In this document: in pieces, positions 1 through 8,938 of the stretch
Layout: each line of letters starts with the position of its first letter
How positions within the stretch are numbered: position 1 is the stretch's first letter
Assembly (NCBI GenBank): GCA_041739875.1
Contig: JBGSNA010000232.1
Span: forward strand, 74,198-138,197
Origin: JBBSJZ01 sp041739875
GTDB taxonomy: Bacteria > Planctomycetota > Planctomycetia > Pirellulales > Pirellulaceae
Direction: 5' to 3'
DNA length: 64,000 nucleotides
Notes under the pieces: generated by a model
Seen by the model: the letters and a program-made list of their open reading frames with translations, nothing else
Databases searched by the model: none
Told to the model about the DNA's origin: nothing
Translations under genes and position numbers: made by a program

Positions 1-1
1 G

Positions 2-1768
2 TTGACGATTAACAAGTTCTTTGGCGTTACGGCCGAAGGCGGTGAAGGACCCATTGTTGATGGCGATCCAATAACCGGACGACTTTGGGTTCGAGGCACG
101 AAAGAAGAAATCGAACTCGTTCGAAATCTGATCACTAAGCTCGAAGGTGAGAATTCACTCGGTGCAATGAGCGATCGCATCCGCATCTTGCCGTACAACG
201 GACGTGCTGCGGAAGACGCGCTTGAGCAAGTCGAAGCACTTTGGCAAATCACCGGTCGCTCCAACCAAATCCGCACCATCTCGCCTTCGTCCAAGAGCGG
301 TTCGTCAACCCAAGGAATCCCCGAGCGACGTCGGCTTGATCAACCGCCATCGCGTTCGGAGCCAAGCAGTGACGCGACACGCAGTGATGTTGACGCGACA
401 CGCAGTGATGTCGACGCGACACGCAGTGCTCGCCCCGTTCGAGGCGAAGTCGACGAAGTTCGAAATGGCAATCGCTCAACACCCTATCAATTTGTAACAG
501 AACAAGACGACTCCGTCCTCGCGGCAACGGAATCCGCTGGCGCGGGATCCGATACCGATAGTGAGACCGGACGCGATCAGGACGCAAGAACGATCCGCTC
601 GACGACTTCTTCGGGTGCCGAAATCATTATTCAAATGAGTCCATCGGGCATGATCATTGCTTCCGAAGACACCGAAGCGCTCGATGCATTTGAGTCGTTG
701 ATGCAATCGGTGTCACAGCAATCGGCGCTGCCATCGGCGCTACCGACTATTTTTTGGTTGAAGTATGCCAAGGCTGATGTCGCGGCTGAGTTGCTCAATA
801 GCATTCTGGGTGGCGCGGAGTCGAGTTTGGATAGCCTCGGTTCGTCGATCTCAGGTGGTCTCGGTGGCGGAATGCTTGGCGGATTGATGGGCATGATGGG
901 TGGAAGCACCAGCACGAGTTCGTCATCAACAAGTGTTCTCACAGCGACTGGGTCCGTCAGCATTATCCCCGATGCGAGACTTAATGCACTGATCGTTCAA
1001 GCAGGTTCAGCCGACTTGCAATTCATTGAAATGCTGTTGGACAAGATCGACCAACAGGAAAGCCCGGAAGACATCGAAACACTCGCGCGACCAGCTTTGA
1101 TTCCGGTCATCTATCAAGATGCCGCTGACGTCGAGAAAGTGGTCAAGTCCGTTTTTGCTGACAAGATGGGTGGTGGTGGTAGTGGAGGAGGAGGTGGTGG
1201 TGATGGCGGTCGTCAGCAACCGCAACCGTCTCCGCAAGATTTTATCGCAGCACTGCGAGGTGGCGGTGGTGGCGGTGGTCGAGGTGGTGGCAACGATGCA
1301 CCCAAGAGCGAACCTGCCAAAATCATCGTTGCCGTTGACGCGCGCAGCAATTCGCTTGTCGTTACGGCAACGCCGCAAGATTTCATCAAAGTTCGTGAAC
1401 TGGTCGAAGCCTTGGACCAGCAAGGAATGGATTCTGAGGAAAGCGTCGAAGTGGTCACGCTTGGTGGTGGTTTAAAGACCGACGTTGTACAAAAGGCTCT
1501 TGAATCCGTGCTCGGCAAGGTGACGAAGTCAACGAGCCCTTCTTCCAACAGCTCGATTCCACCAGCGCCGCCAGCCTCCAGCAGTGGCGGTGCCCCGAGT
1601 AGCGACGATATCCAGCGTCGAATTGAAATGTTTCGACAAATGCAAAGTCGAGGCGGTGGCTCGCCTTTCGGTGGCGGTTTGCCATTCGGCGGTGGCGGTT
1701 CAGATGGTGGTCGGTCCGGTGGAGGACGCGGTGATGGTCAACCCGGCGGTGGACGCGGCGGACGTTAG
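2..1768 (+). CDS. Secretin N-domain repeat protein (GspD-like), 5' end outside window
   Basis: The reading frame is open from the first bases and enters in the middle of a domain, so the true start lies upstream and the TTG at 2 is not a convincing start. Several segments look like NolW/secretin_N repeats: a short fragment at residues 1-50, a pair-like unit at about 248-350 (ends IDQQ) and another at about 363-470 (ends ALDQQ). A low-complexity region at about 120-145 holds a three-fold DATRSDV repeat, and Gly-rich stretches sit inside the repeats and in the last 50 residues. The protein ends in the Gly-rich tail with no recognisable secretin beta-barrel domain. The gspE and gspF genes directly downstream support a role in type II secretion or a related pilus machine. 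Function is inferred from repeats and context. Confidence 0.75.
   Translation: MTINKFFGVTAEGGEGPIVDGDPITGRLWVRGTKEEIELVRNLITKLEGENSLGAMSDRIRILPYNGRAAEDALEQVEALWQITGRSNQIRTISPSSKSGSSTQGIPERRRLDQPPSRSEPSSDATRSDVDATRSDVDATRSARPVRGEVDEVRNGNRSTPYQFVTEQDDSVLAATESAGAGSDTDSETGRDQDARTIRSTTSSGAEIIIQMSPSGMIIASEDTEALDAFESLMQSVSQQSALPSALPTIFWLKYAKADVAAELLNSILGGAESSLDSLGSSISGGLGGGMLGGLMGMMGGSTSTSSSSTSVLTATGSVSIIPDARLNALIVQAGSADLQFIEMLLDKIDQQESPEDIETLARPALIPVIYQDAADVEKVVKSVFADKMGGGGSGGGGGGDGGRQQPQPSPQDFIAALRGGGGGGGRGGGNDAPKSEPAKIIVAVDARSNSLVVTATPQDFIKVRELVEALDQQGMDSEESVEVVTLGGGLKTDVVQKALESVLGKVTKSTSPSSNSSIPPAPPASSSGGAPSSDDIQRRIEMFRQMQSRGGGSPFGGGLPFGGGGSDGGRSGGGRGDGQPGGGRGGR
371..430 (+). repeat. 21-bp in-frame tandem repeat, about three copies
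   Basis: A 21-bp unit beginning gacgcgacacgcagtgatg occurs at 371-391 and 392-412, with a partial third copy at 413-430. It encodes DATRSDV heptapeptides in the secretin-like gene. The near identity of the copies suggests recent slippage in a linker region. Confidence 0.9.
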
Positions 1769-1796
1769 CCGAGTCTTTCGTTTACACTGTAATACC

Positions 1797-1841
1797 CGTG
1801 GCATTAACTCTCGTGGCATTAACTCCCGGGGCGTGAATTCC
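1797..1841 (+). repeat. Short 15-bp direct repeats between secretin-like gene and gspE
   Basis: The unit cgtggcattaactc occurs at 1797-1810 and 1812-1825, and a degenerate third copy (gcgtgaattcct) follows at about 1830-1841. The repeats lie in the 129-bp gap upstream of gspE. No promoter or terminator structure is evident. Confidence 0.6.
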
Positions 1842-1897
1842 TGGGGACGTGGCACGTTCCGATAATCGTATTCCTGTATTCTTGAAGCATTGTTCAT

Positions 1898-3592
1898 ATG
1901 ATTGTTCACGCCGGTGAGATTCTCCGACGTCGCGGGCTAATCAGCGACGACCAGCTAGCGCAGAGCCAAAGCGACGATTCATCGAACGTAGTCGCATCGG
2001 CAATCAAGCTTGGTTATGTCGACGAGCGCAAGGCACTTGCCGCGATTGCAGAAGAAGTTGGACTGGAGTTCATCGACCTTCGTGAAGCGGAGATTGACCT
2101 GAGTGCATTGGAGGGCTTTCCACAAAAACTGATCTATCGACACAGCCTGTTTCCGATCGGGCGTGACGGTGATGCGATCATCGTCGCGACTTCGGACCCG
2201 TTCGATTTGCATCCGCTTGACGAGGCTAGTGCGGCAACCGGCAAAGCCGTTATTCCGATCGTTGCCCAGGCCGCTGAGATCGCCAGACTCGTAAAACGGC
2301 ATCTCGGCGTCGGAAGCGAAACCGTCGAAGGCCTGATGGCTGCGGCAGCGGATGACGACGAAGTCGAGTTGCTCGATTCGATCGAGTCGGATGGCAGCGA
2401 ACTGAGCGAGATGGCCCAAGAGGCTTCGGTCGTTCGTCTCGTCAACGAAATTTTGCTTGAAGCGGTCGAAGCTCGAGCCAGTGACGTGCACATCGAATCT
2501 CAATCGGATGGACTCGTGATTCGCTATCGAATTGACGGGATCCTCCAATCGCAACCTGCGCCGCCGGAGATCAACCGTTTTCAAGCTGCGATCATCAGCC
2601 GCTTGAAGATCATGGCGAGATTGAACATTGCCGAGAAGCGGTTGCCTCAGGACGGTCGAATCAAGCTGCGTGTTCACGGGCGCGAAGTCGATATCCGACT
2701 CAGCGTGATCCCGATGATCCACGGCGAAGGTTTGGTCATGCGGGTTCTCGACAAGTCTTCGATGGTGTTTGACTTGCAAGGCTTGGGGATGGCCCCGGAA
2801 GTATATAAGCAATTCAGCAAGCTGATCAAATTGCCTCACGGGATCATCCTCGTCACGGGACCAACCGGTAGCGGAAAAACGACGACGCTCTACAGCTCGC
2901 TGTTGGAGATCAACAGCCCCGAGAACAAGATCATCACAACGGAAGATCCCGTCGAATACCAACTGGACGGCATCAACCAGATCCAAGTGCACACCAAGAT
3001 CGGTTTGACGTTCGCTGCTTCGCTTCGAAGTATTTTGCGTCACGACCCTGACGTGGTGCTCATTGGAGAAATTCGAGACTTGGAAACCGCTGAAAACGCG
3101 ACGCAAGCCTCACTCACAGGTCACCTTGTCTTCAGTACGCTGCACACCAACGACGCGGCGGGCGCGTATACGCGGATGGTCGACATGGGAGTCGAACCCT
3201 TTCTCGTGGCTGGAACAGTCGAGGCCGTGATGGCCCAACGTCTGCTTCGTCGCCTCTGCAAACACTGCAAAGAACAGTACACACCGACTGAATCCGACGT
3301 GCCAAACGACTTTACCATGGATCGTCTCGGTTCAGGGCACCTGTTTCGACCCGTTGGCTGTCGTGAGTGCCGCGGATTTGGATACGCAGGACGGATGGGG
3401 ATTTATGAGTTGCTCGTGTCGAGCGAAGCCATTCGTCAACTCGCACAAGATCGGGCGAGCAGCTGGGATATCCGTCGTCAAGCAGTTAAAGAAGGAATGC
3501 GTACCTTGCGAATGGACGGCTGGGATAAAGTCATCGCCGGCAATACGAGCGTCGACGAAGTCCTGCGGGTCACCAAGGGCGAAGCACTCTAG
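1898..3592 (+). CDS. gspE: Type II secretion / type IV pilus assembly ATPase GspE
   Basis: A 564-residue cytoplasmic hexameric ATPase that should power assembly of a pseudopilus or pilus. Residues 1-135 resemble the GspE/PilB N-terminal domain. The ATPase core has Walker A GPTGSGKT at 321-328, Asp-box residues around TEDPVEY (348-354), and Walker B DPDVVLIGEIRD at 383-394, followed by the His-box segment STLHTNDA (413-420). A tetracysteine metal site is present (C454, C457, C488, C491). All expected catalytic motifs are intact and the length is normal. The gene lies between the secretin-like gene and gspF on the same strand, as in a secretion operon. The ATG at 1898 was chosen because the N-terminal domain starts immediately after it. 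Confidence 0.93.
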   Translation: MIVHAGEILRRRGLISDDQLAQSQSDDSSNVVASAIKLGYVDERKALAAIAEEVGLEFIDLREAEIDLSALEGFPQKLIYRHSLFPIGRDGDAIIVATSDPFDLHPLDEASAATGKAVIPIVAQAAEIARLVKRHLGVGSETVEGLMAAAADDDEVELLDSIESDGSELSEMAQEASVVRLVNEILLEAVEARASDVHIESQSDGLVIRYRIDGILQSQPAPPEINRFQAAIISRLKIMARLNIAEKRLPQDGRIKLRVHGREVDIRLSVIPMIHGEGLVMRVLDKSSMVFDLQGLGMAPEVYKQFSKLIKLPHGIILVTGPTGSGKTTTLYSSLLEINSPENKIITTEDPVEYQLDGINQIQVHTKIGLTFAASLRSILRHDPDVVLIGEIRDLETAENATQASLTGHLVFSTLHTNDAAGAYTRMVDMGVEPFLVAGTVEAVMAQRLLRRLCKHCKEQYTPTESDVPNDFTMDRLGSGHLFRPVGCRECRGFGYAGRMGIYELLVSSEAIRQLAQDRASSWDIRRQAVKEGMRTLRMDGWDKVIAGNTSVDEVLRVTKGEAL

Positions 3593-3736
3593 AGTGTCAA
3601 TAGCCACACCTCCGAAGCCTAGCCTCTCAGACGTCGACCCACGCCCCACTTCACCCTACCGTTGATTATTCTCCCCAGCGCTCCGAAATCCGATCGCGTT
3701 TGACACCTTACACCTGCCTCCTGCCCCCGTTCGCAA

Positions 3737-4951
3737 ATGCCCCTCTTCGCCTTCACCGCTCGCGATCTCACCGGAAAGATGGTCTCTGGGACGATCGAAG
3801 CTCAAACGGAGCGTGAGGTCACGAATATCCTTTCGGAGCGTTCCCTCTTCCCAGTGAAAGTCACCGCGGGCAAGTCAGCGAATGAAGGGCTCTTTGGCTT
3901 CTCAAAACGGAAGAAAGTCAAAGCCCAGACGATGGCTACGTTCTATGGCCAACTCGCTTCGCTGCTCCGCAGTGGCGTGCCGATGCTGCGATCGCTAACC
4001 GTATTGAGCGAACAAACGTCCGACACAGTGCTCAAGGAAGTACTCGGCGAAGTCAAATCACGAGTCGAAGAAGGCGAGCCGATGGGACAGGCAATGTCTC
4101 GCTTTCCTGGCGTGTTTAGCGACATGGCGGTGAACATGGTTCGCGCGGGTACCGAAGGTGGCTTTCTTGAAGACGCCTTGGAGCGAGTCGGCACATTCAC
4201 AGAATTGCAAGAAGATTTGAAGGGCAAAACCATCAGCGCGATGGCTTATCCGGTCTTTCTGTTTTGTGTTGGCTCCATCGTGATCACTGTGCTGCTGGTG
4301 TTCTTTGTGCCAAAGTTCGACATGCTGTTTGATCGGTTGCGCAAGAAAGATCAAATGCCCGCCGTCACAGAAGCCTTGCTGGCCTTTAGCAACTTTCTGC
4401 AATCGTACGGATGGATCGTTCTCGTGTTGGCTGCGATCACGTTTATCTTTGTTCGAATCCAGTTACAAACGGAGCGAGGCAAAGACATCTTCGACCGCGC
4501 GAAGCTCAAGATTCCAGTACTCGGCGACATCTTGATGAATTTGGCCGTAGCACGTTTCTGTCGCGTGCTTGGAACATTGCTTGCCAACGGTGTACCAATC
4601 TTGAAAAGTCTTGACATCAGCCGCAGTGCAACGGGTAACCGATTGCTCAGCCAATCGATCGGCAATGCAAGTGAGAATATCCGAAGCGGTGAAAGTCTCG
4701 CATCGCCATTGCGCTCCTCTGGTCACTTCCCAATCTCCGTCGTCGAGATGATCAGTGTGGGAGAGGAAAGCAACTCGCTTGATACGGTGCTTCCCGATAT
4801 CGCCGATTCACTGGAAAAGCGAACCTTCCGACGCCTGGACTTATTCGTGCGTTTGCTCGAGCCCGTGATGCTACTCATCATGGCGATTCTCGTGCTCGCT
4901 GTCGTGATGGCACTCCTCGTTCCCGTTCTCAAGAGCAGTACCGCAATCTAA
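3737..4951 (+). CDS. gspF: Type II secretion inner-membrane platform protein GspF
   Basis: A 404-residue protein with the usual GspF layout: an N-terminal MPLFAFTARD segment typical of the family, then two related cytoplasmic T2SF domains (about residues 70-190 and 270-390). Three membrane segments are visible, at about 170-197, 220-240 and 377-397. It would form the platform on which the GspE ATPase acts. It lies 144 bp downstream of gspE in the same direction. No pseudopilin gene follows. The next gene is convergent, so the rest of the machine is encoded elsewhere. Confidence 0.92.
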   Translation: MPLFAFTARDLTGKMVSGTIEAQTEREVTNILSERSLFPVKVTAGKSANEGLFGFSKRKKVKAQTMATFYGQLASLLRSGVPMLRSLTVLSEQTSDTVLKEVLGEVKSRVEEGEPMGQAMSRFPGVFSDMAVNMVRAGTEGGFLEDALERVGTFTELQEDLKGKTISAMAYPVFLFCVGSIVITVLLVFFVPKFDMLFDRLRKKDQMPAVTEALLAFSNFLQSYGWIVLVLAAITFIFVRIQLQTERGKDIFDRAKLKIPVLGDILMNLAVARFCRVLGTLLANGVPILKSLDISRSATGNRLLSQSIGNASENIRSGESLASPLRSSGHFPISVVEMISVGEESNSLDTVLPDIADSLEKRTFRRLDLFVRLLEPVMLLIMAILVLAVVMALLVPVLKSSTAI

Positions 4952-5038
4952 GGCCAGGAATCGGCCGACCGTTGTACAATCGAACGTTGTTGAGTCCGAA
5001 TGCGCGTAACCGGTCGGACCAACGCGAAGCGGTGCCAC

Positions 5039-6049
5039 TCACTTGATACGGTCTCGCTCTTGCTCAGCTTTCTCGCGTTGCAGCTTGATAATTTGGCGAC
5101 GAATTTGTTTCGATTCTTCTTCGAGCTCGTCAAGTCGCGATTGAAGCTTCGCGATACTACGGTCCGCGTCCTTGTTAATGAATCGTTGAAACAGCTCCAA
5201 AAGCACAAGTGCTCGAAGTGCTTTCACGGCAGTACCGCGAAGTCGATACACGCGTGCGAGCTTCGTGAGCTGAGGCACTCGGAGCGCTTGAGACGCTCGC
5301 AAAACTCTCAGCGAACGTAAGAACGAGAAAAGCGGCAATACGATGATCGCAAGATCGATCCAGTGCTTTTTGCAATAAGCGATTTTCTTCTCTGCGACAG
5401 AGACCATGAGGATAAACTCGGCGGCAAACGCAAACCAAATGACACCGGTTCCAAAATGCAGCAGCATCCTCAACCAGCGGTATTGGGCAACTTGGTCTTT
5501 GAGGAAGAACTCGATAATCAACAACGGCATGATCATCATCGCGATCACAATCATCGGGACACTGAATTGTCGTTGCAGCCTGGCTCGCAACTTTCGATTC
5601 GCAATTCGCCACCCAAGTTTTGGCAACCAGAGCCGATAACCCATCTCTGGGCTCCGCGCACAAAGCCTTAAACTCGGACAGATGCAAAACAGCAACCCAA
5701 ACAAGTGAAAGCGCCGTGTGACGGCATTCCAGGGACGCACGATCCAGTGATAAACGGCCTCGCCAATCACCATTGGCCAAATCACAAGCATCGTATAGAT
5801 CGCAGCGTCTTGAACGTGATGGTCCACAATGACACCAGAGAGCGATTGTCGCAGACTCTCCGCATTCGGGTCGTCCGGCGCGATTGTCAAGATCGCGTTC
5901 TCTTGCAGATTTGGAACATCGACCCAAAGCACGACAAGCACAGCTTGGCACACCAAGAATGCCAGCGCGAGCCAGAACATGCCGGGCGCAGTTGTCTTCG
6001 CAACCCACGGCTGGAATTCTGCATCCGATAGCTTGGGAATTCGGATCAC
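5039..6049 (-). CDS. Voltage-sensor-like membrane protein without a pore, C-terminal coiled coil
   Basis: A 336-residue membrane protein. Hydrophobic segments lie at about 24-44, 80-100, 163-182 and 199-219. They are followed by a segment with an acidic residue (E211), KHWIDLAIIVLPL (228-240, D232) and an arginine-rich helix (R245, R248, R251, R257, then K263, R266, R269, R271). This order resembles S2-S3-S4 of voltage-sensing domains in ion channels. No pore loop or selectivity signature follows; instead residues 295-333 form a charged coiled coil. Poreless sensor plus coiled coil is the arrangement known in Hv1 proton channels, but no homology to Hv1 is claimed. It overlaps the end of the upstream PQQ-propeller gene by 4 bp (6046-6049), so the two are probably translated together. 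Confidence 0.6.
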   Translation of the reverse strand: MIRIPKLSDAEFQPWVAKTTAPGMFWLALAFLVCQAVLVVLWVDVPNLQENAILTIAPDDPNAESLRQSLSGVIVDHHVQDAAIYTMLVIWPMVIGEAVYHWIVRPWNAVTRRFHLFGLLFCICPSLRLCARSPEMGYRLWLPKLGWRIANRKLRARLQRQFSVPMIVIAMMIMPLLIIEFFLKDQVAQYRWLRMLLHFGTGVIWFAFAAEFILMVSVAEKKIAYCKKHWIDLAIIVLPLFSFLRSLRVLRASQALRVPQLTKLARVYRLRGTAVKALRALVLLELFQRFINKDADRSIAKLQSRLDELEEESKQIRRQIIKLQREKAEQERDRIK

Positions 6050-7326
6050 TTGCCAATTCGATAGAGCGCGCTAGCGGTGCGCAGCAGTATCGAATTCTCG
6101 ACGACGGCAAGCGACGACAGTGTGCGTTCGCCCAAATCATTGCGAGCAAGTTCTTCGAATTCTCGCCCTGCACGCACGACGGTCGTGACGCCTTCTTCAC
6201 TGGTGAAATAAAGTTTATCCGCAGCAAGTAGTGGTGATGAAGAAAAATTTCCACCAAGTCGCTGGCGATACACGACATCGCCGGTCGCGCCGTCGACGCA
6301 TAACGCGATGCCATCATCGCTGACACAGTAAACAAGTCCTTCATGTGCGATCATGGATGGTGTCTTGGGAATGCTTTTATCGAGTGTCCATTCCACATGC
6401 GTATCTGTAACGACGCCGCTGCCAGTTGGCCGGATCGCCAACAGCTTGCTGTTGTCGAAGCTCGTGGAGATAAACACGATCCCTCGGTCGTAAACTGGTT
6501 TGGGCACCACCGAGTACCCGTCATAGCGGACATCCCAAATCGTTTCGCCTGTCGCTGGATCAAGAGCAAGCACACAGTCACTGCCGGGACAAATGACCTG
6601 TTTCTTTCCGTCCACCTCGATGACCGAAGGCGTGCAAAAGGAGAACGTCTTTTTCGCTTCGACTGGCCGCGGGGTTTGCCAAGCGACGGCACCGGTTTTT
6701 GCATCCAAGGCCACGATCTTTGGTTCTTTGTCACCATCGCATGTAAAAATCAAATGGTTGTCAACGAGCACCGGTGTTCCGCCATTACCATGCGTGGGCT
6801 TGAAATAAAGGTCACGGTTCACCCAGAGAATCTCGCCATCCAAAGTCAAACAGGCAGTACCCTGGTATCCGAAGTGAGCGTAAATGCGGTCTCCGTCGAC
6901 AATCGGCGTGGGGCTCGCGTGACTGTTTTTACTGTGCACACCCGGAGTGCGGTCCGCCGTCTGGTCCATGATCGGCACGTTCTTCAAAAGTTTGCCCGAT
7001 GTCGCATCAACGGTGAGTAGAGAGAGCGTGAACTCGCCCCCTTTCTTGACTTCCGCAGAAGCCTCGTCTTTGGGAATCGCAGTCGTCAAGAAAACTTTAT
7101 CGCCGAGCACCACTGGGCAAGACCAACCCGATCCGAGCAACTCCGTGCGCCAGATGATTCCGGCGTCACGTGACCACTGGACCGGCAACTCGATCGACGT
7201 GACTCCGTCTCCGTTTGGCCCGCGAAACTCGCTCCAGCTCTCCTCGGCAATCGCGGATTCTCCCGAAACCAACGCGGCAATGCAAAGCAAAAAAACAATA
7301 ACGAAGCGACGAAAAACTACAGCCAT
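6046..7326 (-). CDS. Secreted PQQ-like beta-propeller protein
   Basis: 426 residues with an N-terminal signal peptide (hydrophobic segment about 8-24, ending GESAIA). The mature protein begins with WSEFRGPNGDG, a hallmark of planctomycete BamB/PQQ-like propeller proteins. Repeated blade motifs follow, for example GEILWVNRD, GAVAWQTPR, GETIWDVRY and GDVVYRQRL, which give a seven- or eight-bladed propeller. These proteins are exported, but most have no proven PQQ cofactor or reaction. A paralogue of similar length lies at 43425-44702. It overlaps the downstream voltage-sensor-like gene by 4 bp. Confidence 0.85.
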   Translation of the reverse strand: MAVVFRRFVIVFLLCIAALVSGESAIAEESWSEFRGPNGDGVTSIELPVQWSRDAGIIWRTELLGSGWSCPVVLGDKVFLTTAIPKDEASAEVKKGGEFTLSLLTVDATSGKLLKNVPIMDQTADRTPGVHSKNSHASPTPIVDGDRIYAHFGYQGTACLTLDGEILWVNRDLYFKPTHGNGGTPVLVDNHLIFTCDGDKEPKIVALDAKTGAVAWQTPRPVEAKKTFSFCTPSVIEVDGKKQVICPGSDCVLALDPATGETIWDVRYDGYSVVPKPVYDRGIVFISTSFDNSKLLAIRPTGSGVVTDTHVEWTLDKSIPKTPSMIAHEGLVYCVSDDGIALCVDGATGDVVYRQRLGGNFSSSPLLAADKLYFTSEEGVTTVVRAGREFEELARNDLGERTLSSLAVVENSILLRTASALYRIGK

Positions 7327-7430
7327 GATCAGAAACGATGCTCTTGAAAACAGGAGATGGATCGGGCCTCAGACACAGGCTCGAAGAAACAGTACATAGG
7401 GCGCACGAAAGTTCCGCTGGCGTCGGGTAT

Positions 7431-8921
7431 CTACGACTTCCCAGCTCGCTTTTTTCGAACTTTATTTTTTGCAGAAGCGTCGAACTTCGGGTTACGCTCT
7501 GTCGGAACTAACGCATCTGTCTGTTTGAACCAAGCCAAGACTTCCGCGAGCAACTCATCACGCTTGGCTGTATTCTCAAGTGACAAATCGTTCCGCTCGC
7601 CAATGTCATCGGCCAAATTGTAGAGTTCAACAGCGTGGTTGGAGTCCAGTTTCGATGCCCCACCATCCAGTTGCCATTCTTCGTGGAAGAGATGTAACTT
7701 CCATTCGCCTTGATGAATGACAGTGACTGGGCGGGATCGAAATCCAAGTGCGACGTCCGACTCACGACCACGCAGCACGGGCCCATCGAGATAGCCGGGG
7801 AAATGCCAGAAGATTGCACGACGCGTGAGCGAGCCACTTCCCTTGAGTAGCGGCACCAGGCTCTCGCCGTCGAGAATTTTTCCGGCCGGTACGCGTGCGC
7901 CAGCGGCGGCAAGAAACGTTGGATAGAGATCGATGTTGATCACGGGCACATCACAGGTGCTCGATGGTTTCGTGATGCCTGGCCAGCGAACGATAAACGG
8001 CTCGCGAATTCCACCTTCGTAGTAACCACCTCTACTGCCTCGAAGCGGCTCTTGCGATGACTGTTGCGTGGCGCCATTATCGCTTGTGAAAACGAACAAG
8101 GTATTTTGATCGAGTTTCAATTCTTTGAGTTTATCCAGCAATATCCCAACGCTAGCGTCCAAGTCATAGGTACACGCGGCGTACATGGCTGACGAGTGCT
8201 GCTCGCCAGGCGTCTTGTTCTTGAACTTCGCAAGCGTATCGAGTTGGCCTTGCAGTGGTGTATGGATTGCGTGATGGGCGAGGTAGCAGAAGAACGGCTT
8301 GCTTTGATTCGCTTCGATGAACTCGCACGCTTTTCGCGTCAGAGTAAACACGCCCTTGGGATCCGACGGAGGCCCCGTTTTGTTGCCTTCCGAACCTTCC
8401 TCCAGCTCTCCTTCGCCGAATGAATCGAACGTCACATCAAAACCTTGTTGTTTCGGAAGCGAACCGTCCTTGCCAGCTAAATGCCACTTTCCAAAATGCC
8501 CCGTCGCGTAGCCAGCAGCCTGGAGTGCCTCGGCCATGGTGACGTTCGCCTCAAGTAAGCCATTGTGGTTCGGGATCGGCACGAGTCGCTTGGATGCGTC
8601 GGGGCCCCGATCCGTACTTCCGACGGCATAGACATGATGCCGAGGGGTGTAGGTACCGGAGAGCAAGCATGCTCGACTCGGAGCGCAATTGCCGGCCGCG
8701 GCGTAACCGGCGGTAAACACCATCGACTCTTTTGCTAGTGCGTCGAGAACTGGCGTCTCCATAAAATCGCTGCCTTGGTATCCCACATCTTTCCAACCCA
8801 AGTCGTCGGCGAACACCAACACGATATTGGGCCGCTCGGCAGCGTTTGTCGACGATACGAACATCGCCGCCACGGCAATCGCTGTGAAAATGAATCGATT
8901 CATATCAGCGTTCTGGTTCAA
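7431..8921 (-). CDS. Secreted sulfatase (formylglycine-dependent)
   Basis: 496 residues from the ATG at 8921; the inner ATG at 8903 (MNRFIF) may be the true start and places the signal peptide (ends STNA) at the N-terminus. Sulfatase landmarks are all present: VFADDLG with the metal-binding Asp pair, CAPSR as the Cys-type formylglycine site, GKWH with the catalytic lysine, and TSDNGA with the distal metal ligands. The family removes sulfate esters from carbohydrates or small molecules and needs a formylglycine-generating enzyme, not seen in this window. The C-terminus is strongly basic (KNKVRKKRAGK). It is followed by the PQQ-propeller gene and preceded by an MFS permease on the same strand. 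Confidence 0.92.
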   Translation of the reverse strand: MNQNADMNRFIFTAIAVAAMFVSSTNAAERPNIVLVFADDLGWKDVGYQGSDFMETPVLDALAKESMVFTAGYAAAGNCAPSRACLLSGTYTPRHHVYAVGSTDRGPDASKRLVPIPNHNGLLEANVTMAEALQAAGYATGHFGKWHLAGKDGSLPKQQGFDVTFDSFGEGELEEGSEGNKTGPPSDPKGVFTLTRKACEFIEANQSKPFFCYLAHHAIHTPLQGQLDTLAKFKNKTPGEQHSSAMYAACTYDLDASVGILLDKLKELKLDQNTLFVFTSDNGATQQSSQEPLRGSRGGYYEGGIREPFIVRWPGITKPSSTCDVPVINIDLYPTFLAAAGARVPAGKILDGESLVPLLKGSGSLTRRAIFWHFPGYLDGPVLRGRESDVALGFRSRPVTVIHQGEWKLHLFHEEWQLDGGASKLDSNHAVELYNLADDIGERNDLSLENTAKRDELLAEVLAWFKQTDALVPTERNPKFDASAKNKVRKKRAGKS

Positions 8922-8938
8922 AAGATTGACGAACAGGG

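Noticed and set aside
371..430. CRISPR-like repeats
   Set aside because: Copies are directly adjacent with no spacers and in frame with the protein.
1164..1300. Gly-rich runs as a sequencing artefact
   Set aside because: The frame is kept through both runs and the flanking repeats align, so they are real low-complexity linkers.
1979..3106. 375-residue minus-strand open frame opposite gspE
   Set aside because: It lies entirely antisense to a gene with full catalytic motifs and has no recognisable domain; a shadow of codon bias.
5175..6344. 389-residue minus-strand open frame across the voltage-sensor and PQQ genes
   Set aside because: Same strand but another frame; Cys/Ser/Arg-rich composition without domains, while the two overlapping real genes have clear features.
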